From assembly GCA_027450005.1 (NCBI GenBank), contig DAIDKO010000039.1:1-48280 (forward strand): a DNA stretch of 48,280 nucleotides. The letters are read 5' to 3'. The stretch is from Rhodanobacter sp. GTDB taxonomy: Bacteria > Pseudomonadota > Gammaproteobacteria > Xanthomonadales > Rhodanobacteraceae. The position numbers were made by a program, and so were the translations under genes. Shown here in pieces: positions 8,190-16,574 of this stretch. Under the pieces are notes generated by a model that ran no database searches, had not been told where the DNA came from, and saw only the letters and a list, made by a program, of their open reading frames with translations. Position 1 is the stretch's first letter. Every line of letters starts with the position of its first letter.

Positions 8190-9194
8190 CTAGCCGCGTC
8201 GACCAGTTCCGGTGTCGACATGCGCCATGCGAAGGACATTCTCGCGATGAAAATCCAGATAACACCGCTGACCTTCTGAGAATGCGCCGACGTTGATTCG
8301 ACGGTCGTGGTCAATACCCATGCGCTTCATCGACATGGGGTCCGCCACAGGCGAGACGATCAACTGCCCGGAGTCTTCAAACGATATAAAGCCTTTGTCG
8401 AACAAGTGATCCACCGTTGGCGTCAAGAGCAGCCCGTTCTCGCCGTCAAGCCGCTGTTCGTTGTTGCTGTCGCGCCAAGGGCGTACGTGGCTCGCGACTA
8501 GGTGCTCCATGCGCTCCACCCTCGTTATCCGACAGGCGCGCTCGATCGCGCGAACATTGTCCCGAAACTGCCCCTGGCCTCGACGCGCCAGCACGAGCGC
8601 AGAACGCTCAGTTTCGCGAATGGCAACGTCTGTCGTGATTTCAATCTCCAACCGCCGTTCCCATTCCTCGGTGTCTTGCTCCGGCGCGGGCGTATCGCGC
8701 TCGATTTTGCTGACTTCGTGACCTAAATCCTCAGCGCGACTTGCTTCCGGGCCGATCAACGATTTTAGTGTCGTTGCCAATGGTGCGCTGACGGCTGTCA
8801 GATAAACACTTTGCAGCCCGTTGCCCTCGAGTGTGAGAGGCGCGTACTTGTTCGCAAGATCAGGCCGCAGCCGGGCAATGTGGTCCTTAGGGCGGACGGC
8901 GTTCGTGAGTCGTTGCCAGCGAACACCCACACGCCAGCCGATTTGGCTCCAGTTGGTGCCGGCGGTGCCGAACTCCTCCGGCTTGGGGCTCTCGCGACAA
9001 TAGCCACTAACGACACCGAGCGCTGCAATTCGCGTTTCGAAGAACGAAAACACGATGTCGCCGGGCGCGACCTCGCGCATGAACTCGTAGAACGGATTGC
9101 GGTTACCGTTCTTGTTGCGCTTGGGTGACCAGAGGTAGCCGCCCTCGATTTCCTGGCGGAACGTCTGATTCTGGTTGACCCACCAGTAGCGCAT
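8190..9194 (-). CDS. EVE-like/HNH endonuclease, last gene of a putative defence operon
   Basis: A 334-residue protein. Residues 1-115 (MRYWWVNQNQTF..GGYLWSP..PGDIVFSF..AALGVVSG) resemble the EVE/PUA-like fold used to read modified bases. Residues about 231-270 match the HNH_2 type: H-ASHV-P-W, then NGLLLTPTVDHLFDKG, with the catalytic His and the Asn/His pair in place. Such fusions are type IV-like, modification-dependent restriction enzymes. The ATG lies 3 bp after the stop of the helicase gene, so it is translationally linked. Base composition is visibly lower in GC than the housekeeping genes around it. The nuclease class is firm; target and partners are inferred. Confidence 0.85.
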   Translation of the reverse strand: MRYWWVNQNQTFRQEIEGGYLWSPKRNKNGNRNPFYEFMREVAPGDIVFSFFETRIAALGVVSGYCRESPKPEEFGTAGTNWSQIGWRVGVRWQRLTNAVRPKDHIARLRPDLANKYAPLTLEGNGLQSVYLTAVSAPLATTLKSLIGPEASRAEDLGHEVSKIERDTPAPEQDTEEWERRLEIEITTDVAIRETERSALVLARRGQGQFRDNVRAIERACRITRVERMEHLVASHVRPWRDSNNEQRLDGENGLLLTPTVDHLFDKGFISFEDSGQLIVSPVADPMSMKRMGIDHDRRINVGAFSEGQRCYLDFHRENVLRMAHVDTGTGRRG

Positions 9195-9197
9195 GGA

Positions 9198-11129
9198 CTA
9201 CGGCTCGACCTTTGCCTTGTCGGCGACCATAGGCAACTCGATGTCCGGCTGCACCTGTTCGTGCCGGTGAGCAATCCTCGCGCGAAAGTAGGAGGCCGTC
9301 TCGGGATCCGTGCAGTAAATGTAGCAACCCTTCATCCCGCGGGTCATCAGGGTCCGATACGTGTTCTTGATGATGGTGGCTGCTTTGTTCCGCGCTTCTA
9401 TCGGATTCTCGCGCAGTTCCTTCTTGTAGCCCTTGATGGATTGGTCCTGTCGTGAGCGCTTCTCAGGTCGGGTCACAATCTGGCTATCGCGTGCGATCAG
9501 GTCCGGTCCAACGATGACACCGATGTAGTCGACCTCGAGTCCCTGGCAGGTGTGGATGCAACCGATCTGTTCCACCGATCGTTCCGCCGTGATCCAGAGG
9601 CCACCGTCCTGGGCGAGGTTCCACTGCATCTCGAAACCTTTCTCCGGGATTATGACATCGAATGCACTCGGCTCCTTCTTGCTCTTCCAGTCCCAGCAAT
9701 AGCCGGCCACCATGCGGGCTCGGTTGTTCGCGCGATTCTTCTCCTCGATCAGGCGCCGGACTTCATTGGGTGATTCGAACACCTGGAAATCGAACTCTTT
9801 GGCTCCCAGCATAGGATTGGCGGTATCTCGAATGCCGAGCACCTGGTCCAGCCACGCGAGATATCCATCGGAGCCCGAGCAGCGAAACTGAGAGGCGAGC
9901 TTCAAGTGCGTCACCGCAGCGCCCGCCTTCTGAGCCCACGCCTCGATCTCAGACATCCGGCCGATGTCCTTCCAAGTGACGCGCTGGTCCTCGTCGATAA
10001 AAAATACGGCGCAGCGCGTGGCGCGGATGATCTCCTCGATCTGGTTATTGCCGAGATTCGAGTAGAGACCGGATTTTTCATTCAGCCGATGTGCCTCGTC
10101 CACAATCAGTGCATCGAAGGTATCGGTGGGCGTCTCGATGAATTCGCCGGATCCGGCAAATAGGCTCGAGATATGGGAGCGGCGGTAAGACCCAGAGAGT
10201 GTTTGTTCGAAGACGGCGCGCGGTGCGCGGTTCTTGGTCACGTACTTGGCCATCAGGCGCTTGGCGGTGAGCGCAGTCAGCAGGTTGATGGCAACCACGG
10301 ACTTTCCGGTGCCTGGACCTCCATCGATGATGATGACGCGCTTCGCGCCCTCGGAGGCCTCGATTGCCTCGGCGAAGACCGTCTCGTGAGCCACCTTCTG
10401 GTCATCGATCAACACAAATTCGCGCTTGCCGTCCAGCATCCCGACGAGCGCATCGATCAGTCGGCGGGAAGGCCGGATCCTGCCGTTCTCGATCTGCACT
10501 ATGAGGTTACCGCGATCACCTCGCCGGACATGTCGGGCGATAAAGGCGCGGAGGCGCTCGCGCTCGGTCTGCCCAGAAAGAAAGATCGGTGCCTTCTCGA
10601 CATAGGACTGATAGCGCGGGTCATTCAGGACCGCGCCATCGACAAAGTTGTGAAGATAGGCGCAGGGCTGCAGCGGAACCTCCCGCGAGTAGACCTCTTC
10701 GTTGAAGTTGCGCAGCAGCTCTGCATAGGACCAGGCCTGATAGGACGGGTGGCTCGTATCCGACTCGCCTCCGGCGAACCGGGTTCTTACGAGCCCGTCC
10801 TTCTGGGTGACGCTTGCGCTCTCCCACTGCTTCAACTCGACGATGATCAGCTTGCTGCGGTCCTGCTCGTCGATGCCGGTCAGCAACAGGTCAATACGCT
10901 TTGCGGTTTGCGGAATGACGTATTCGATGGCGACGCCACAGTCGTCCGGGATCGACTCATGGCGCAGCACCTTGGCCATCGCTACCAAGGACTCCCTCCA
11001 TGCGCGTATCTCGGACTCGGCGACCCGGTGCCCGGTACGGTCCTGGTACGCTTTGAGCACGATGGTCTCGATGTCATGACCGAAAGCGTCATTCAGGAAG
11101 CCGTCCTTGGTGGATCGGTAGATGATCAT
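9198..11129 (-). CDS. nuclease-helicase fusion of the DUF2075 family
   Basis: A 643-residue protein. The first about 200 residues carry a PD-(D/E)xK-like pattern: D80 in KRIDLLLTG, then E98 and K100 in LIIVELKQW. A P-loop DNA/RNA helicase domain of the DUF2075 (Schlafen group 3-like) type follows: Walker A GGPGTGKS (270-277), Walker B ALIVDEAHR (340-348), a later HTCQGLEVDYIGV motif near 560, and RTLMTRGMKGCYIYC near 595. The nuclease half is a motif-level reading. The gene starts 15 bp after the MazG-like gene and stops 3 bp before the HNH gene, on the same strand. Composition differs from the core genome. It is the likely motor and cutter of the three-gene module. Confidence 0.85.
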   Translation of the reverse strand: MIIYRSTKDGFLNDAFGHDIETIVLKAYQDRTGHRVAESEIRAWRESLVAMAKVLRHESIPDDCGVAIEYVIPQTAKRIDLLLTGIDEQDRSKLIIVELKQWESASVTQKDGLVRTRFAGGESDTSHPSYQAWSYAELLRNFNEEVYSREVPLQPCAYLHNFVDGAVLNDPRYQSYVEKAPIFLSGQTERERLRAFIARHVRRGDRGNLIVQIENGRIRPSRRLIDALVGMLDGKREFVLIDDQKVAHETVFAEAIEASEGAKRVIIIDGGPGTGKSVVAINLLTALTAKRLMAKYVTKNRAPRAVFEQTLSGSYRRSHISSLFAGSGEFIETPTDTFDALIVDEAHRLNEKSGLYSNLGNNQIEEIIRATRCAVFFIDEDQRVTWKDIGRMSEIEAWAQKAGAAVTHLKLASQFRCSGSDGYLAWLDQVLGIRDTANPMLGAKEFDFQVFESPNEVRRLIEEKNRANNRARMVAGYCWDWKSKKEPSAFDVIIPEKGFEMQWNLAQDGGLWITAERSVEQIGCIHTCQGLEVDYIGVIVGPDLIARDSQIVTRPEKRSRQDQSIKGYKKELRENPIEARNKAATIIKNTYRTLMTRGMKGCYIYCTDPETASYFRARIAHRHEQVQPDIELPMVADKAKVEP

Positions 11130-11144
11130 CTGTGCGTGCGAGAT

Positions 11145-11492
11145 TCAGGTATCCGAGTACTTGCGGGCCGATCCCTTGAATGACTCGACGGGATACTTCT
11201 CGGCGTTGCGAACCATCTTGGCGCGCACCGCCTGCAGCAGGTCGACGTCGAGCTTGTCAGCGAGACGAATCAGGTAGATCTGGACGTCAGCGAGTTCATC
11301 TACGACGGCGGCTCGCCGTTTCTCGTCAAGATTCCGGCTCTGCTCCTCAGTCAGCCACTGGAACGGCTCCAACAGCTCCGCAGCTTCCACCGCTAGGGCG
11401 GACGCGAGGTTCTTCGGAGAATGGAATTGGTCCCAATCCCGCGCAGCTGCGAAGTTACGCAAATCGTCACGAAGCTTTACGAGTTCAGACAT
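11145..11492 (-). CDS. MazG-like nucleotide pyrophosphohydrolase, first gene of the putative defence operon
   Basis: An all-helical protein of 115 residues resembling RS21-C6/DCTPP1-type and MazG-like NTP pyrophosphatases, which split nucleoside triphosphates to monophosphate and pyrophosphate. The metal-binding pattern is complete: E36-x2-E39 (VEAAELLEPFQW) and E66-x2-D69 (VDELADVQIYL). A FHSPKNLASAL segment precedes it. It opens the operon that continues with the helicase 15 bp downstream. No strong ribosome-binding sequence precedes the ATG. Such enzymes do general nucleotide cleaning elsewhere; here the context suggests nucleotide-pool control during defence, which is an inference. Confidence 0.88.
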   Translation of the reverse strand: MSELVKLRDDLRNFAAARDWDQFHSPKNLASALAVEAAELLEPFQWLTEEQSRNLDEKRRAAVVDELADVQIYLIRLADKLDVDLLQAVRAKMVRNAEKYPVESFKGSARKYSDT

Positions 11493-11982
11493 AGGGTTTG
11501 CCCATTGTTTGGCGCCAGCGTCGCCGATTTTGGCTGCGCAGGCAAAGTCTTGAGGCTAGCGCTTCCTGGGCGGCCGGGCGGGCGGAAGTGGCACCCGCTT
11601 GCTTGACCACTAGTCCCCTCTGCCTTCGCGGCTGAAAGCAAGAATCAGGTTTGGCTAAACGCTAAAACCAGCTTCGGCTGAATGCTAGTCTGCTTTTCGA
11701 CCAGTTGAGGGGTGTTTGAGGCCCGGCACATCGCCGGAGCAAGGGGTTGCCTGCCGCCGGATCGCTAGCTCCGCGCTAGGACCAAATCCCGCGTCCAGCC
11801 ATACACGCGGCCGCCCTTGGCTCCCCGCCGATCAACGGCACGGTAGGGCCGAAGGGCCGCAAAGGTGCCCCGTCCGCTCTCGCGCTCGACGCCACTCTTT
11901 CAGCCAATCATCGCCTTAGCTAAGCTCTCGATCTTATGCATCGGTAACCGGGGCGCCGCCTACGGTCCGCGCTGCCGCTGGC
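11493..11982. other. 490-bp non-coding stretch at the right edge of the island
   Basis: No convincing gene is seen. It should contain the leftward promoter of the MazG-helicase-HNH operon, but no clear -35/-10 pair stands out. Around 11640-11700 there are partly repeated GGCTAAACGCTAAA / GGCTGAATGCTAG elements. The last 50 bp hold the possible right attachment copy (11934-11947), and the pnuC stop follows at 11985. Mixed composition fits an island/core junction. Confidence 0.6.
11934..11947 (+). other. possible right attachment copy
   Basis: TTATGCATCGGTAA matches the mnmE 3'-end segment TTCTGCATCGGAAA at 12 of 14 positions and lies 36 bp from the first core gene on the right. The 8-base core could occur by chance, so the call is tentative. 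Confidence 0.3.
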
Positions 11983-12555
11983 TTAGGCTGCGCTCGGCAT
12001 AGCCGTATCGCGCAGCTTCACCCAGTGCCGCCAGGACACCAGCGCGTTGAACCAGTACACCGCGTAAAGCGCCGAGGTGAGGTATAGGCCGCGGCTGGCA
12101 TACAGCGGCACGGCAATGCTGTTGACCAGCAGCCAGAACGGCCAGTTCTGCACATGGCGGCGCATCATCAGCAACTGCGCCACGATGCTGAAGGCGAGCA
12201 CGGTGGAGTCGAGGAAGGGCGAGTAGGCGTTGGTGAAACGGCGCAGCAGTAGGCCGTAGCAGATCGCGCCGGCCGCGCCGCACAGCAGTTGCAGCCACAG
12301 CTTGCGCACCGGCAGGTCGGTGACCGGGAGCGCCTCGCCGTGGCTGCCGTGCAGCCACTGCCACCAGCCGACGACGCTGGTGATCACGAAAAATGCCTGC
12401 AGCACGGTGTCGGCGTACAGGCGGCTGTGCAGGAACACGAAGGCGAACAGCCCGCAGCCGACGATGCCGGTCCACCAGGTGTGCACGCTGTTGCGCCCGG
12501 CCAGCAGGATGGACGCGCCGGCCAGCACGTTGGCCGCGAGCTCCAGCGGGCTCAT
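11983..12555 (-). CDS. pnuC: nicotinamide riboside transporter PnuC
   Basis: A 190-residue inner-membrane protein with about seven hydrophobic segments, carrying nicotinamide riboside or a related vitamin into the cell. Family hallmarks are TWWTGIVGCGLFAFVF near residues 26-41, SRLYADTVLQAFFV near 44-57, GWWQW near 63-67, and a C-terminal LYLTSALYAVYWF. The start ATG at 12555 overlaps the stop of rbsK (ATGA), so it is the downstream partner of a translationally coupled pair. The longer open frame upstream is a shadow of rbsK. Substrate is inferred from family. Confidence 0.9.
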   Translation of the reverse strand: MSPLELAANVLAGASILLAGRNSVHTWWTGIVGCGLFAFVFLHSRLYADTVLQAFFVITSVVGWWQWLHGSHGEALPVTDLPVRKLWLQLLCGAAGAICYGLLLRRFTNAYSPFLDSTVLAFSIVAQLLMMRRHVQNWPFWLLVNSIAVPLYASRGLYLTSALYAVYWFNALVSWRHWVKLRDTAMPSAA

Positions 12556-13457
12556 ATGCCGGACCGACCCGCGATAAAGGCGTCCAGCTCGGACTGCCGT
12601 GGCATCCCGCCCTGCGCGCCCAGCCGAGTCACCGACAGTGCGGCCGCGGCACAGGCCTTGCGCACGGCTTGCGGCAGACCCTGTCGCAGGAACACGGCGA
12701 GCGCGCCGTTGAAGGTGTCGCCGGCACCGGTGGTGTCGATGACGTCCACGGCGAAACCAGACTGATGCATGGGCTCGCTTCGAGCGGCGTCGCGGTACCA
12801 CGCGCCCTCGCCACCACGGGTGAGCACTACGGGACAGGGTGCGCGCCGCATCAGTTCGCGGAAGTCCGAATGCGCGCCCTGGTCGAGCACGGTGGCAAGC
12901 TCGTGCTGGTTGGGTGTGAGGTAGCTGACCAGCTTCAGCCAATCGCCCGGCAGCCTTTGCGCGGGGGCTGGGTTGAGGATGACGGGAATCTCAAGGCTGC
13001 GGCCGAGGCGCAAGGTAGCCTCGACCGCATCGAGCGGAATCTCCAGTTGCACCAGCACGGCGTCGGCTTGGGCGATGGCTTCGCGGGCGCCTTCCACTTG
13101 CGCCGGCGTAACGCACGCGTTGGCGGCGGGCACCACGATGATCTGGTTCTCGCCTGCAGCCACCGTGATGGAAGCCGTGCCGCTGCCTTCATCGTCGAGG
13201 CGGGCGACATGGCTGAGGTCGATGCCCTCGTGTGCCAGCCCTGCATGCAGCTGGTCGCCGAAGGCATCGCGGCCCAGCGCGCCGACCATCGTTACCTCGG
13301 CGCCCAACCGCGCGGCGGCCACCGCCTGGTTGGCGCCCTTGCCGCCGTGGGCAGTGAGGAAGCGGCTGCCGAGCAGGGTTTCGCCCGGGCCGGGAAAGCG
13401 CGGCGCGAGCGTGACCAGATCCATGTTGATGCTGCCGACGACGACGATGCGGGGCAT
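12552..13457 (-). CDS. rbsK: ribokinase (PfkB family)
   Basis: A 301-residue cytoplasmic sugar kinase. N-terminal NMDLV and the PfkB signature GGKGANQAVAAARLG lie near residues 10-14 and 38-52; the catalytic motif DTTGAGDTFNGALA lies near 240-253. Length and motifs fit ribokinase, which phosphorylates ribose at O5. Its stop overlaps the pnuC start by 4 bp, so transport and kinase are co-expressed. This suggests use of ribose released from nicotinamide riboside, or direct phosphorylation of a nucleoside; both are inferences. No ribose ABC transporter genes lie nearby. Confidence 0.88.
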   Translation of the reverse strand: MPRIVVVGSINMDLVTLAPRFPGPGETLLGSRFLTAHGGKGANQAVAAARLGAEVTMVGALGRDAFGDQLHAGLAHEGIDLSHVARLDDEGSGTASITVAAGENQIIVVPAANACVTPAQVEGAREAIAQADAVLVQLEIPLDAVEATLRLGRSLEIPVILNPAPAQRLPGDWLKLVSYLTPNQHELATVLDQGAHSDFRELMRRAPCPVVLTRGGEGAWYRDAARSEPMHQSGFAVDVIDTTGAGDTFNGALAVFLRQGLPQAVRKACAAAALSVTRLGAQGGMPRQSELDAFIAGRSGI

Positions 13458-13504
13458 GTGGCTTTCCCGTGTGCGGATGCGCGCAGAGTAAATGCTGCGG
13501 TGCC

Positions 13505-13539
13505 CGGAAACGAAACGCCCGCCGGATCACGGCGGGCGT
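13505..13539 (-). terminator. rho-independent terminator of the 13564-14178 gene
   Basis: ACGCCCGCC (13515-13523) pairs with GGCGGGCGT (13531-13539) around a 7-base loop. Read leftward, the stem is followed by a T-rich tail (TTTCGTTTCC). It lies 24 bp beyond the stop of the leftward gene. Confidence 0.75.
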
Positions 13540-13563
13540 CGAGCGCAGCGCTGTCTCGCGTTG

Positions 13564-14178
13564 TCAGTGCATGTGGCCGATACCGGCGTCGCCGGATTCC
13601 AGCGCAGGCGCGTTGCCGGCCACGGCGAGCAGGGACTGGGCGTAGCCGTCGCCGATGCTGAGGGTGGAGACCTCGTCCCAGGCAAAGAACGAGGCCTGGC
13701 GCATCCATTCCGCGTCCGGGCTGAGTTCCTGCAGGTAGAAACCGTCATCGTCGGTGCTGGTGAGGTGGCCGATGTAGCAGACCTCTTCCTCTTCCTCGGT
13801 GTCTACGTGCACGGCAATCACCGGCGACAGGTCCGCGGCGGCCTTCACGGCATCGCGGATCGAATCCAGTGGGAAGTTGCGCGGCAGGCGCGGGGCAATG
13901 CCCTTGAGCGCCAGTGCCTTGGCCATGAAAGCATGGTGGCGCTCCGGCGATTCCAGCTCGGTGATGTCGCGGTGCCGCATGATGTAGATGCCATCGTCGG
14001 TGATGCCGTCCCCGACCACCCACAGCAGCACGAACTCGCTGCCCACCCCGCCGATGTAGCCGCAGAAGCTGCCGTGCTCTAGTTCGGCACGCCACAAGCG
14101 CACCATGGTTTGCTGTTCCTGCGCCTCGCGTAGCTGGGCCCGCAGGCCGTTGGTCTTGAACTCGAGAATCTTTGCCAT
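13564..14178 (-). CDS. conserved acidic protein of unknown function
   Basis: 204 residues, no signal peptide or membrane segment, rich in Asp and Glu (including a TEEEEEV run near residue 126). It begins MAKILEFKTNGLRAQLREAQEQQ. I recognise no domain. Codon use is strongly GC3-biased like its neighbours, and a terminator follows, so it is a real gene. The body alternates short hydrophobic strands and acidic turns (YIGGVGSEFVLLWVVGDGITDDGIYIM), suggesting a beta-rich cytoplasmic protein. It stands alone between rbsK and hslU. Confidence 0.75.
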   Translation of the reverse strand: MAKILEFKTNGLRAQLREAQEQQTMVRLWRAELEHGSFCGYIGGVGSEFVLLWVVGDGITDDGIYIMRHRDITELESPERHHAFMAKALALKGIAPRLPRNFPLDSIRDAVKAAADLSPVIAVHVDTEEEEEVCYIGHLTSTDDDGFYLQELSPDAEWMRQASFFAWDEVSTLSIGDGYAQSLLAVAGNAPALESGDAGIGHMH

Positions 14179-14301
14179 GGGCGGGATTTTAGCAGAGTGG
14201 CTCTGGCGGCTTGTTCAGCGGATGTTTCCGTCTATCTTCGGCGAAAAGGCTACTAAGACTCCGCTTCTGCAGAGTACGGCACATTTCCTGCCAGGTTGCG
14301 C

Positions 14302-15642
14302 TCAGAGGATGTAGCGGCTCAGGTCTTCGTTCTGCACCAGTGTGCCGAGGCTTCTGTCAACCTGTTCGGCGTCGATCAGGTACTTTTCACCGGACTTGTC
14401 CGCAGCCTCATAGGAGATTGTTTCCAGTAGCCGTTCCATCACGGTATGCAGGCGACGGGCGCCGATGTTTTCGGTACGTTCGTTCACCAGGAAGGCCACC
14501 TCGGCCAGGCGATCGATGCCGCCATCGGTGAATTCCAGGCTGACGCCTTCGGTACCCAGCAGAGCCACGTACTGCTTGGTCAGTGCGTTGTGCGGTTCGC
14601 GCAGGATGCGCTTGAAGTCGCCCACCGACAGGGCGTTGAGCTCGACGCGGATCGGCAGGCGCCCCTGCAGCTCTGGTATCAGGTCCGAGGGCTTGGCCAG
14701 CGAGAACGCGCCTGAGGCGATGAACAGCATGTGGTCAGTCTTCAAAGGGCCATACTTTGTGGAGACGGTGGAGCCCTCCACCAGCGGCAGCAGGTCGCGT
14801 TGCACGCCTTCGCGGCTGACGCCCGCGCCGCCCCATTCGGAGCGTTGCGCCACCTTGTCGATCTCGTCGATGAAGACGATGCCGTTCTGCTCGGCCGCCT
14901 CCACCGCCTGCGCGCGGATTTCCTCGTCGTTGAGGAGCTTGCCGGCCTCCTCCTCGATCAGCATTGGACGTGCGAGCTTGATCGCCAGCTTGCGATGCTG
15001 GGTCTTGGCGCCGCCCAGGTTCTGGAACATCTGGCGCAGCTGCGCACCCATCTCCTCCATGCCGGGCGGCGACATGATCTCCACGCCCACGTTCATGGCG
15101 AAATCCAGCTCGATCTCGCGCTCGTCCAGCGCGCCTTCGCGCAGCTGCCTGCGCAGCTTCTGGCGGGTGTCGCTGTCGATGGAAGGCGTGGGCGATGCGT
15201 CCTGGCTCCAGTCGCTGGGCGTCTGCCGGCGCGGCAAGAGCGCGTCGAGGATGCGGTCCTCGGCGCGATCCTCGGCCTGCGTGCGCACGCGCTTCATCGC
15301 GAGTTCGCGGGTGAGCTTATACGCCACGTCGGCGAGGTCGCGGATGATGGATTCCACGTCCTTACCCACGTAGCCCACCTCGGTGAACTTGGTGGCCTCG
15401 ACTTTCACGAACGGGGCATTGGCCAGCGTGGCCAGGCGACGCGCGATCTCGGTCTTACCCACGCCAGTGGGGCCGATCATCAGGATGTTCTTCGGCGTGA
15501 TCTCGTTGCGCATCTCCGGCGCCAGCTGCATGCGCCGCCAGCGGCTGCGCAGCGCCACCGCCACGGCGCGCTTGGCGTCATGCTGGCCGATGATGTAGCG
15601 GTCGAGTTCGTTGACGATTTCGCGGGGGGTCAGTTCGGACAT
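14302..15642 (-). CDS. hslU: HslU ATPase, unfoldase of the HslVU protease
   Basis: A 446-residue AAA+ (Clp/Hsp100) ATPase that unfolds substrates and feeds them to HslV. Walker [10 protein letters not shown] lies at 57-65, the pore motif GYVGKD at 90-95, Walker B FIDEIDK in the centre after the I-domain, and the C-terminus ends in the conserved SRYIL-type tail that docks into HslV. The ATG at 15642 gives [20 protein letters not shown]. HslV lies upstream; the 122-bp gap between them, unusually long for this pair, contains a dispersed repeat. Confidence 0.97.
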   Translation of the reverse strand: MSELTPREIVNELDRYIIGQHDAKRAVAVALRSRWRRMQLAPEMRNEITPKNILMIGPTGVGKTEIARRLATLANAPFVKVEATKFTEVGYVGKDVESIIRDLADVAYKLTRELAMKRVRTQAEDRAEDRILDALLPRRQTPSDWSQDASPTPSIDSDTRQKLRRQLREGALDEREIELDFAMNVGVEIMSPPGMEEMGAQLRQMFQNLGGAKTQHRKLAIKLARPMLIEEEAGKLLNDEEIRAQAVEAAEQNGIVFIDEIDKVAQRSEWGGAGVSREGVQRDLLPLVEGSTVSTKYGPLKTDHMLFIASGAFSLAKPSDLIPELQGRLPIRVELNALSVGDFKRILREPHNALTKQYVALLGTEGVSLEFTDGGIDRLAEVAFLVNERTENIGARRLHTVMERLLETISYEAADKSGEKYLIDAEQVDRSLGTLVQNEDLSRYIL

Positions 15643-15699
15643 GGTGTTCGTCAGCTGTGTGGAAAAGCTGCAACGGCAGGATGCGGCTTTGAGTGAGAA

Positions 15700-15753
15700 G
15701 TGCGGCCACGGATCGCCCGCTTGATCTTCGCCATCAGGGACGATCGCAAAAGC
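15700..15753 (+). repeat. two-hairpin dispersed repeat, copy A (between hslV and hslU)
   Basis: Starts GTGCGGCCACGGAT and ends GACGATCGCAAAAGC. The first half can pair GCGG with CCGC; the second half contains TGATCTTCGCCATCA, a hairpin. It matches copy C (28743-28799) at most positions and copy B (28673-28730) more loosely. It lies in the gap between two co-transcribed genes. Confidence 0.8.
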
Positions 15754-15764
15754 TGTGCGCGCGC

Positions 15765-16301
15765 CTACAGCTCTTCGATCGTGGTGTTGTGGTTGGTGTA
15801 GATGCAAATGTCGCCGGCGATCTTAAGGGCGCGCTCCACCACGCCGCGCGCATCCAGCTCGGTGTTCTCCAGAAGCGCCAGCGCAGCGGATTGTGCGTAA
15901 GGGCCGCCGGAACCGATGGCGATCAGGCCGTGCTCGGGTTCCAGCACGTCGCCGTTGCCGGAGATCAGCAGCGAAGCCTCCCTGTCGGCCACCGCCAGCA
16001 TTGCCTCGAGCCGGCCGAGGCGACGGTCGGTACGCCACTCCTTGGCCATCTCTACCGCCGCGCGGGTAAGGTTGTTGCCGTGCTTGTCCAGCTTCTGTTC
16101 GAACAGTTCGAACAGGGTGAAGGCATCGGCGGTGGCGCCGGCGAATCCGGCCAGGACGTCGGCGTTGCGGCCGAGGCGGCGGATCTTGCGCGCGTTCGCC
16201 TTGGCCACGATGTTTCCCAGCGTGACCTGGCCGTCGCCGCCGATCACGACCTTGCCGTTGCGGCGCACGCTGACGATAGTGGTGGCGTGGAAGGGTTCCA
16301 T
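15765..16301 (-). CDS. hslV: HslV peptidase subunit of the HslVU protease
   Basis: A 178-residue proteasome-beta-like Thr protease forming a double hexamer in the cytoplasm. The catalytic Thr is exposed after removal of the leader [26 protein letters not shown]. The [14 protein letters not shown] region near residue 130 is typical. It is the first gene of hslV-hslU and lies downstream of xerC, an order common in Xanthomonadales. Length is normal. Confidence 0.97.
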   Translation of the reverse strand: MEPFHATTIVSVRRNGKVVIGGDGQVTLGNIVAKANARKIRRLGRNADVLAGFAGATADAFTLFELFEQKLDKHGNNLTRAAVEMAKEWRTDRRLGRLEAMLAVADREASLLISGNGDVLEPEHGLIAIGSGGPYAQSAALALLENTELDARGVVERALKIAGDICIYTNHNTTIEEL

Positions 16302-16574
16302 GAAAGCTCCAGGGTTGAACGGAGGACATGGGGCCGGCCCAGCGAGGCTTCAATGCGAAGCGAACCTGCTGGCACGTTGGACTCCTCTCCCCGGAGGAAG
16401 TATTGAGGAGAGGGGCGAAGCTTGCGACGACTCTCATCGAAGTAGCTTCAGTGAAACGCCCCCGCGAGCACCGACCCTCATCCCAACCTTCCGCGTTCCC
16501 CCAAGCCGGCGCCATCCATGGCCTCTCCCCGCGTGCTCTCCGAAGGGGAGCCGGCGCAAACGCAAGAATCGCGA

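Noticed and set aside
8307-8501. Rightward open frames opposite the HNH gene
   Set aside because: They lie wholly antisense to a gene with clear catalytic motifs.
11716-11919. 67-codon open frame in the island right edge
   Set aside because: No similarity, no ribosome-binding sequence, composition does not look coding.
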